Positions 41,263-49,300 of a stretch of 64,000 nt of DNA are shown here, piece by piece. This DNA comes from Streptomyces alfalfae (GTDB taxonomy: Bacteria > Actinomycetota > Actinomycetes > Streptomycetales > Streptomycetaceae): the NCBI RefSeq assembly GCF_004127445.1, contig NZ_QEXM01000038.1:62001-126000 (forward strand). The letters are read 5' to 3'. Each line of letters begins with the position of its first letter. Within the stretch, counting starts at the first letter, position 1. A model generated the notes under the pieces. It did not search any database. It was not told the origin of the DNA and worked only from the letters and a program-made list of their open reading frames with translations. The position numbers and the translations under genes were made by a program.

Positions 41263-44200
41263 CTGTCCCCGCCCTTCCTGCGCCGGTGGAACCGGCTCCG
41301 CGCGCTGCGCCGCTGGTCCCGCTCGTCGCCCGCCGGAGCCGGGCGTTCGTCCTGTGCCCCGCCCGCCTCGCCCAGGTGGGCGGCGAGCGCGGCGATCGTC
41401 GGGTACGCGAAGAGCTCCACCAGGCGCGGCGGGGTGACCCCGGCGCCGAGACCGGCGAGGCGCGCGTGCACCCGGATGAGCAGCAGGGAGTTGCCTCCCG
41501 CGTCGAAGAAGTTCTCGTGCACGCCGATCCGCTCGACGCCGAGCACCGCACACCACACGGCGGCCAGGCGCTGCTCCAGCTCGTTGCGGGGCGGCACCTC
41601 GGCGACGGCCTCCCGCGCGGTCTCCTGCCGCGCGGGCGCAACGGCCAGCGCCCTGCGGTCCACCTTGCCGTTCGGTGTGAGCGGGAAGGCGGTCACGGTG
41701 GTGAGGTGCTCGGGCACCATGTAGCCGGGCAGGGCGCGCGCCAGGTGCTCGCGGAGCCGGTCCGGGTCGGGCGGGTCGCCGACCGGGGTGGCGGCGGGCA
41801 GGCCGCTGTCCGCGAGGCCGGGCCTGCGGCCGTAGACGATCCCCACCTCCAGCTCGTCGAGGATGGTCCGGGACGCGGTCTCGAAGCCGTTCTTCTCCAG
41901 CACGGCGAGGACCTCATCGCGCCGGTCGTCGCCCTCGATCTCCACGGCCACCTGCCGCACCCGCGACCAGTCGGCGTCGTCGAGCCCGGCGAGCACGTCG
42001 AGTTCGGCGCGCTCCACGTCGACCTTCAGCAGGTCCACGTCGGCGAGCCGCTGTTCGGCGATCACCTCGTGCAGGGTGGTGAGCCGGCAGGTGAACCGCT
42101 CGTTGCGGTACTGGTCGGCGAGGAAGTCCTCGACGTCCGCCGCGTCGGCCCCGGGCATGAGCGCCGCCGCCCGCCTGCGGTCGGCCTCGGGGGCGGCGTA
42201 GCGGCCGGAGAGCCCGGTCAGCGCCGGGTAGTAGATGAACTCCGCGGTGCCCGGGGCGTCGGAGAGGCCCGCGTTGACCAGGACGGCGTCGATGCCGTTG
42301 GCCCGCACGGTGCGGCTCAGCCGGTCGAAGGTCGGCGGGATCGGCTCGACGGAGACGATCCGCGCGGGGCGGCAGCTGCGGTGCACCCACAGCGTGGCGC
42401 CGCCCACGTTGGCGCCCGCGTCGAGCACGGTCATGCCGTCCCACAGCCGCAGGAAGCCGTCACCGAGGTAGTCGCCGTCCTCGAAGATCTCCTTGTGGAT
42501 CTCGGCGGCGGCCCGGTGGTCCCCGGTGGCGACCACGCCGCCGAGCGGCAGCGGGATCAGCTCGGGGTCGTCGCCGTCCGCGGCGGTGAGCGCGGCGCCC
42601 CGGGGCCGTATCCACCCGGCGAGCGCCGCGCGGTCACCCTCGCCGACCACGCCGACGACGGCGCGGTCCACGCCGGGGAAGGCCTCGATGTGCGCCTCGA
42701 TCTCCCCGAGTTCGATGCGCCGGCCGCGCAGCTTGACCTGGTCGTCGAGGCGTCCGCGGTACTCCAGGGTCCCGTCGGGGCGCAGCACGGCGAGGTCGCC
42801 CGTGCGGTACAGGCGGCCGCCGGGCGGCCCGAACGGGTCGGGCACGAAGCGCTCGGCGGTCAGCTCCGGACGGCCCCAGTAGCCGCGCACCACGCTGTCG
42901 CCGCCGATGAGGAGTTCACCGGGGGTGCCGACGGGCACCGGCTCGCCCCGCGTGTCCACCAGGTGGAAGCGGGTGTTGGCCACGGGCCGCCCGATCGGCG
43001 GCGGCCCGTCCCCGGCCACGGGGTGGGTGCTGGACCAGATGGTGGTCTCGGTGGGCCCGTACATGTTGAGCACGCGGCCCGTCAGCGCCTCGGTGAGCCG
43101 TCCCGCGAGGGCGGCGGGGAAGGCCTCCCCGCCGATCACCAGCTGCTCCAGCTTCCCGAGGGTCGCGAGGCCCGCGTCCGTCTCGGCCAGCGCGAGCGCG
43201 AGGGACGGCGTGCACTGGAGGTGTGTGGCGCCGTGCCGGGCGAGCTGGGCCAGGACCGACTGGTCCTCCTGCGGGCCCCGCGCGCCGACGGCGGTCGCCC
43301 ACTGGGCGCGCAGCCGGTCGAGCTGGGGCAGGGAGGCGAGGACCTGCTCGGGGTCGATGCCGAAGTCGATGAGGCAGGCGATCTCGTCGACCCCCGAGCC
43401 CGCGATCCGCTCGACCATCGGCCCGCAGGACGCGGGGGAGCCGATGAGGCCCGCCTCGTCGGCGAAGCGGTCGTAGGAGCGCTCCAGGAGCACATCCAGC
43501 TCCTCCTGCGCGAGGGCCTCGATGTCCGCCGCGTCCTCGCCGCTGAGCAGCCGCTTCACCAGCCCCAGCGAGCTGCGCAGATAGCCGACGAAGGGCTTCT
43601 GGGCCCGCTCGCGCACCGCTCGGGCGTCCTCGCCGACGGCCGTGTGCACCATCAGCGCGACCCGGCCCCTGCCGGGATGGCCGGCTTCCTCCCAGGCCGC
43701 GCGGTAGCGGGCCACCTTCTCGGCCAGCTCCTCCAGGCTCTGGCCGAGCAGATGCGTGAGGAGGTTGACGCCCGCGCGGCCCGCCGCCTCGAAGGTGGCC
43801 ACGTCGCCGGACGAGGTGAGCCAGACGGGCAGTCCGCCCCGGGCCGGGCGCGGATGCGACGCCACCTGGATGGCGGCCCCCGCCCCGTTGACCCGCTCGA
43901 CCTTCTCGCCGCGCCACAGGGCGCGCACGGTCTCCATGCCCTCCATGAGGTGCCGCTTGCGGTCGGCGTGCCGGTCGGGGGCGAGCACGAAGTCGTCGGC
44001 CAGCCAGCCGGAGGCGAAGGACACCTCCGCCCGGCCGCCGGAGACACCGTCCACCACCGCCCACTCCTCGGCCACCCGCAGCGGGTCCTGGAGCGGCAGC
44101 ACCACGCTGCCCGCGCGCACGGCGATCCGCGAGGTCACCGCGGCGACGGCGGCGCCGGTCACGGACGGGTTGGGGTACAGCCCGCCGAAGGGGTTGAAGT

Positions 44201-46310
44201 GCCGCTCGGGCGTCCACACCCCGGCGAAGCCGTGCTCGTCGGCGAACCTGGCGCCCTCGAGGAGCAGCCGGTAGGGCTCGGGGCCCTGCTCGCCCTCCGC
44301 GCTGGCGAAGTAGAACAGGCTGAAGTCCACCGCGGGGCGCGGCGCCGCCCGCTCCTCGCCCTGGATGACGACGGTGACGCCGCGCGCCAGCGTCCAGAGC
44401 AGTTCGAGCCCGGCGATGTCGAAGGAGACGCTGGTCGTCGCCAGCCACACCGAGCCCTCGGCCGCGGTGATGTGCTCGTCCATCGCGTACAGGAAGTTGG
44501 TCAGGGCGCGGTGCGGCACCGTGACGCCCTTGGGGGTGCCGGTGGAGCCGGAGGTGTAGATGACGTATGCGGGGTTCTCCGGCAGCACGGCTGAGGCCAC
44601 GGGGCCCTGCCCGGCGTCGTCGTCCGCGTCCGGCGCGGCCACGCCGGTCAGCACGATCGCGGCCCCGGAGTCGGACAGCATCTGCTGTCTGCGCCGCTCG
44701 GGGTAGTCGGGGTCCACCGGCACGTAGCCGGCGCCCGTCTTGAGCACCGCGAGCAGCGCGACCGGCAGCTCCTCGGTGCGCCGCATCTCGACGGCGACCA
44801 GCTGCTCGGGTCCCGCGCCCCGGGCGGCCAGCGACCTGGCGAGCCGGTCGGCGCGGGCGTCGAGTTCGGCGTAGCTGAGCCGGACGTCGCCGTGCGCCAC
44901 GGCGGTGGCGTCCGGGGTGCGCCGGGCCTGCTCGGCGATCCGCTCGTGCACCAGCTCGGCGCGGGGGAAGTCCCGCGCGGTGTCGTTGAGGCGCCGGACG
45001 GCCTCGGCGTCGGCGGCGGTGGCCAGCGGCAGCCGGGCGATGGGCGTGCCGGGCCGCTCGACGGCGGTGGTCAGCAGGGTGGTGAGCTGGTCCGCGTACC
45101 GCTCGATGGTGGCGGCGTCGAACAGGTCGGTGTTGTACTCGATGACCCCGGTGGCGCCCGCGGCGTGCCGCTCCACCGTGAGGATCAGGTCGAGCGGGAC
45201 CGTGCCGAGGTCCAGCGGCACCTGCTCGACGTCGAGGCCGGGCAGCCGCAGGGTGCGCCCCTCGCTCTCGTACCAGGCGAACATCAGCTGGACGATGGGG
45301 GAGTGGCTGAGCTGCCGGGACGGCTGGAGGTCGTCGACCAGCTTCTCGAAGGGCACGTCGGCGTACGGGTAGCAGGCGAGGGCGTCCGCGCCCACGCGTT
45401 CGACGAGTTCGCCGAACGACCAGGCGCCGTCCACCCGGCCGCGGAGGGGCAGGGTGTTGGTGAAGGAGCCCACCACCCGCTCGAGCTCCGGGTCGGGCCG
45501 GTCGGTGACCGGGGTGCCCACGATCAGGTCCTCGCGCCCGGTGGCGCGGTGCACGAACGCGAGGAACCCGGCGAGCATGGTCATGAACGGGGTGGCCCCG
45601 CGCTCCGCGCCGAACCGCTCGACGGCCGAGGCCAGTTCCTCGCCCAGCTCGAAGCGGTGGGTGGCGCCCGTGTAGCGCTGCACGGCCGGGCGGGTGTGGT
45701 CGGCGGGCAGTTCGAGGAGTTCGGGGACGCCCGCGAGGTGCTCGCGCCAGAAGCCGAGCCCCTCGTCCAGGGCCTCGTCCGTGAGCTGCTCGCGCTGCCA
45801 CGTCGCGTAGTCGGCGTAGTGCAGGGCGGGCTCGTCGGGGAGCCGGCCGCCGCCGTAGAGCGTGCTCACCTCCTCGGCGATCAGCTCCATCGACGCGCCG
45901 TCGGCGACGATGTGGTGCACGGCGATGAGCAGTACGTGGTCGTCGGCGCCGATCCTGACGAGCACCGCCCGCAGCAGCGGCGCACGGCCCAGGTCGAAGG
46001 GGCGGGCGGCCACCTCGCGCAGCAGCGCGGGCAGCTCGGCCGCGGTGGACTCCAGGTGCTCCAGAGTGACGTCGGCGGCGTCCTCCACCACCTGGAAGGC
46101 GCTGCCCGAGACCTCGGCGAACCGGGTGCGGAGCGCCTCGTGGCGGGCCACCACGGCCGCGATCGCCGAGGTCAGCGCGGCCTCGTCCAGCGCGCCGCGC
46201 AGCCGGACCGCGACATGCACCAAGGGGGGCGCGGCGTCGGGCGCCATCCGCGCCAGGAACCAGAAGCGTTCCTGGGAGAAGGACATTCGGGCACTGCGTG
46301 TTTCCGGCAT
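41259..46310 (-). CDS. NRPS C-A-T with LLM monooxygenase and FkbM methyltransferase both inserted in the A domain
   Basis: A 1683-residue protein. C (1-420, HHIVADG). A-domain N part (445-650: TSGSTGTPKG, SFDIAGLELLW). LLM monooxygenase (about 660-1012: FSLFYFASAEGEQGPEPYRL, GVWTPERHFNPFGG). A-domain middle (1013-1220: HLQCTPS, NMYGPTETTIW, YRTGDLA, LRGRRIELGE). FkbM-type methyltransferase (about 1250-1495: VLDAGANVGGATL SAM loop, LLKVDVERAE). A-domain end (LPGYMVPEHL, TPNGKVDRR), then T (FFDAGGNSLL, Ser1608). The pocket reads about D-I-L-Q-V-G-M-I-W-K, close to the glycine code DILQLGLIWK. Prediction: glycine loaded, oxidised at C-alpha or N, and O-methylated. The basic tail RFHRRRKGGDR may dock to the PKS. 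ATG follows GAGGAG. Confidence 0.93.
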   Translation of the reverse strand: MPETRSARMSFSQERFWFLARMAPDAAPPLVHVAVRLRGALDEAALTSAIAAVVARHEALRTRFAEVSGSAFQVVEDAADVTLEHLESTAAELPALLREVAARPFDLGRAPLLRAVLVRIGADDHVLLIAVHHIVADGASMELIAEEVSTLYGGGRLPDEPALHYADYATWQREQLTDEALDEGLGFWREHLAGVPELLELPADHTRPAVQRYTGATHRFELGEELASAVERFGAERGATPFMTMLAGFLAFVHRATGREDLIVGTPVTDRPDPELERVVGSFTNTLPLRGRVDGAWSFGELVERVGADALACYPYADVPFEKLVDDLQPSRQLSHSPIVQLMFAWYESEGRTLRLPGLDVEQVPLDLGTVPLDLILTVERHAAGATGVIEYNTDLFDAATIERYADQLTTLLTTAVERPGTPIARLPLATAADAEAVRRLNDTARDFPRAELVHERIAEQARRTPDATAVAHGDVRLSYAELDARADRLARSLAARGAGPEQLVAVEMRRTEELPVALLAVLKTGAGYVPVDPDYPERRRQQMLSDSGAAIVLTGVAAPDADDDAGQGPVASAVLPENPAYVIYTSGSTGTPKGVTVPHRALTNFLYAMDEHITAAEGSVWLATTSVSFDIAGLELLWTLARGVTVVIQGEERAAPRPAVDFSLFYFASAEGEQGPEPYRLLLEGARFADEHGFAGVWTPERHFNPFGGLYPNPSVTGAAVAAVTSRIAVRAGSVVLPLQDPLRVAEEWAVVDGVSGGRAEVSFASGWLADDFVLAPDRHADRKRHLMEGMETVRALWRGEKVERVNGAGAAIQVASHPRPARGGLPVWLTSSGDVATFEAAGRAGVNLLTHLLGQSLEELAEKVARYRAAWEEAGHPGRGRVALMVHTAVGEDARAVRERAQKPFVGYLRSSLGLVKRLLSGEDAADIEALAQEELDVLLERSYDRFADEAGLIGSPASCGPMVERIAGSGVDEIACLIDFGIDPEQVLASLPQLDRLRAQWATAVGARGPQEDQSVLAQLARHGATHLQCTPSLALALAETDAGLATLGKLEQLVIGGEAFPAALAGRLTEALTGRVLNMYGPTETTIWSSTHPVAGDGPPPIGRPVANTRFHLVDTRGEPVPVGTPGELLIGGDSVVRGYWGRPELTAERFVPDPFGPPGGRLYRTGDLAVLRPDGTLEYRGRLDDQVKLRGRRIELGEIEAHIEAFPGVDRAVVGVVGEGDRAALAGWIRPRGAALTAADGDDPELIPLPLGGVVATGDHRAAAEIHKEIFEDGDYLGDGFLRLWDGMTVLDAGANVGGATLWVHRSCRPARIVSVEPIPPTFDRLSRTVRANGIDAVLVNAGLSDAPGTAEFIYYPALTGLSGRYAAPEADRRRAAALMPGADAADVEDFLADQYRNERFTCRLTTLHEVIAEQRLADVDLLKVDVERAELDVLAGLDDADWSRVRQVAVEIEGDDRRDEVLAVLEKNGFETASRTILDELEVGIVYGRRPGLADSGLPAATPVGDPPDPDRLREHLARALPGYMVPEHLTTVTAFPLTPNGKVDRRALAVAPARQETAREAVAEVPPRNELEQRLAAVWCAVLGVERIGVHENFFDAGGNSLLLIRVHARLAGLGAGVTPPRLVELFAYPTIAALAAHLGEAGGAQDERPAPAGDERDQRRSARSRFHRRRKGGDR
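41826..42563 (-). other. FkbM-type methyltransferase domain inserted in A domain
   Basis: Domain boundaries within the 41259-46310 gene, located between the A8-region LRGRRIELGE and the A-domain C-terminal subdomain. SAM-binding VLDAGANVGGATL and VDLLKVDVERAELDVL are FkbM-family hallmarks; these usually methylate oxygen. Confidence 0.85.
43275..44333 (-). other. Luciferase-like monooxygenase domain inserted in A domain
   Basis: Domain boundaries within the 41259-46310 gene. It interrupts the A domain between the SFDIAGLELLW segment (core A4 region) and HLQCTPS/NMYGPTE (A5 region). It resembles the oxygenase domain of the myxothiazol/melithiazol-type terminal glycine module, where the inserted oxygenase attacks the glycine alpha-carbon. 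Confidence 0.85.
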
Positions 46311-46313
46311 GCG

Positions 46314-49300
46314 TCAGTTCTCCTCTGCTCGGTCTTCGTCGAGCAGCTCGGCCAGGGTGCGGCGCGCCGCGGGGCGCAGCGGCGCGGCACCGGAAAGGGG
46401 TCTTCGGGGCCCCGCGACGGCGGGGGCCCCCGTGACGGAGACGGCTCCGGCGGCGGCGACCAGGGCGGCGTCCACGGCTGCCGCCAGGTCGCCGAGCGTG
46501 CCCTGTTGCAGCACCAGCGGGAGCAGGGTGGGTACGGGCAGCGCGCGGGCCTTGGCGAGCCTGCGGGCGAGCCGGGCCGCCTTCAGGGAGTCGCCGCCCA
46601 GGTCGAAGAACCTGTCCCGCACGGTCAGTTCGCCGATGTCCAGGAGTTCCCCGAGGAGGTCGGCGATCAGCCGCTCGGTGTCGGTGCGCGGGGCGCGGCC
46701 ACGGGCGGTGTCCGGCGCGCCGGGTGCGGGCAGCCGGGCGGCGTCGAGCTTGCCGTTGGGCGACAGCGGCAGCTCGGGCAGGACCACGAGGCGGCCGGGC
46801 ACCAGGGACCGCGGCAGCGCGGCCGTCAGAAAGGCGCGCACCTCGTCGAGGTCGAAGCCGTCCGCGTCGGGCACCTCCAGGTAGCCGACGAGACCGCCTT
46901 CGCGCACCGTGACGTGGGCGGCGCTGACCGCGCGGTGGCGTTCGGCCACCGCCTCGATCTCGCCGGGTTCCACCCGCAGGCCGTTCAGCTTGATCTGCTG
47001 GTCGGCGCGGCCGGCGAAGACCAGCTCCCCGTCGGCCCTGCGGTAGGCGAGGTCGCCGGTGCGGTACATCCGTGTCCCCGGCGGCCCCAGCGGGTCGGGG
47101 CGGAAGCGGTCCGCGGTCTGCGCCGGGTCCCCGAGGTAGCCGCGGGCCAGTCCGTCACCGGCGATCCACAGCTCTCCGGTGACGCCGGCGGGCACGGGCG
47201 AACCCGCCGCGTCGAGCACGTGCAGCCGTACGTTCCGCAGGGCCCGGCCGATCGGCAGGCTCTCCGCGGCGGACAGCTCGTCCGGCAGCGGGACGGGTAC
47301 GGCGTACATGCTGGCGCTGACGCTCGCCTCGGTCGGCCCGTAGGCGTTGACGACGAGGCAGTCGGCGCGGAGCCGTTCGGCGAGCCGCCGGCAGGCGTCG
47401 ACGGAGACCGCCTCGGCGCCGACGCTGACGCCGCGCAGGTCGGGCTGGGGGCGGCGGGCGGCCTCGGGGACCATGTACGGGGCCAGGAACGTGCTCTCGA
47501 CGCGGTGCTCGGCCAGCCAGTCCAGATGGTCCTCGGGCGTGGTGCGGGCCCGCTCGGGGGCCAGGTGCACCTCGGCGCCGCGGGCGAGGGCGGGGAACAT
47601 CGCGTAGACCGAGGCGTCGAAGCTGAAGCTCGCCCAGACCGCGGCCCGGCAGCCGCGGGGCACCAGCGCGTCGTAGTGCGGGTCGGTGATGAGGTTGACC
47701 ACTCCGGCGTGCGGCACGAGGACGCCCTTGGGCCGTCCCGTGGAGCCCGAGGTGTAGATGAGGTACGCGGGGTTCCGCGGGTCGACGGGGGTGTGCAGGT
47801 CCTCGGCGGAGTGCTCCCGGGTGTCCGGCAGCCTCCCGGAGAGCACCACGGCCGCCTCGGAGTGCGACAGCATGAACTCCCGCCGTTCCTCGGGGTAGGT
47901 GGGGTCCACCGGGAGGTAGGCGCCGCCGGCCTTGAGCGTGGCGAGGATCGCGACGGGCACGTCCAGGCCGCGTTCGAGCGACAGGGCGACGATCCGCTCA
48001 GGGCCGACGCCGCGCTCCCGCAGATGGCGGGCGAGGCGGTTGGCGCGCGCGTTGAGTTCGGCGTAGCTCAGCCGATCGCCCTCATGGACGAGCGCGGTGG
48101 CGTCGGGGGTGCGCCGGGCCTGCTCCTCGACCGTCTCGTGCAGCAGCCGCGGGGCGTCGGGCGCCTGCCGGGCGGCGGTGTCGTTGAGCTGCCGCAGCCC
48201 CTCCTGCTCCGGGGCGGTCAGCAGCGGCAGTGCGGAGAGCGGGGTCTGCGGTGCGGCGACCGCGCCGCGCACCAGGGTGGTCAGGTGTCCGGTCAGCCGG
48301 TCGACGGTGCCCTCGTCGAAGAGGTCGGTGCTGTAGATGACGGAGCCCGCGATGGTGCCGTCGGGCCGCCGCTCCAGCGTGAACGTCAGGTCGAACTGAG
48401 TGGCGCAGAAGTCCGACGGCAGCGGCTCGCGCTCCACCCCGGGCAGCGACAGCCCCTCGCCGGGCATGGTGTGCAGCGAGAAGAGCACCTGGACCAGCGG
48501 GCTGTGGCTCGAGCTGCGGGAGGGCGCGAGCTCCGCGGTGAGCCGCTCGAAGGGCACCTCCTGGTGGGTGAAGGCGGACAGCGAGGTCTCCCGCACCCGG
48601 CCGAGGAGTTCGGTGAAGGCCGGGTCGCCCGCCAGCGAGGTGCGCAGCGCCAGGGTGTTGACCAGGAAGCCGACCACCCGGTCGAGCTCCGGCCGCAGCC
48701 GTCCCGCCACCGGTGAGCCGATGACCAGGTCGTCGAGGCCGGTGTAGCGGTGCAGCACCGCCTTGACACCGCTGAGCAGCACCATGAACAGGCTGGCCTC
48801 GTGCTCCCTCGCCAGTTCGTCCAGGCCGGTGACCAGCTCGGCGGGCAGGGTGAAGTGGTGGGTGGCGCCGTGGAAGGACTGCACCGCGGGGCGGGGCCGG
48901 TCGGTGGGCAGCGGCAGCACCTCGGGAGCGCCCGCCAACCGCGTACGCCAGTAGCCGAGTTGGTCCGTGAGCCCCTCGGTGGCCCCCGCGCCATCGAGTC
49001 GCCCGCGCTGCCATTGCGCGAAGTCGCGGTAGCCGATCGGCGGCTCGGAGGGCAGTGCACGTCCGGCGTACAGCGCGCTCAGGTCCTCGAAGAGGACGCG
49101 CAGCGACGCGGCGTCGGCGATGATCTCGTGCACGGTGAGCTGGAGTACGTGGTCCTCGTCGCCCAGCGGCACCAGCAGGACCCGCAGCAGGGGCGCGGCG
49201 CTCAGGTCGAAGGGGCGGTAGGCCTCCTCGTCGAGCGTGCTCCGCAGCCCCGCCTCGTCGTCCGGGCGGTGCGCGGGGGCGGTCCGCAGTTCGAGGTCCG

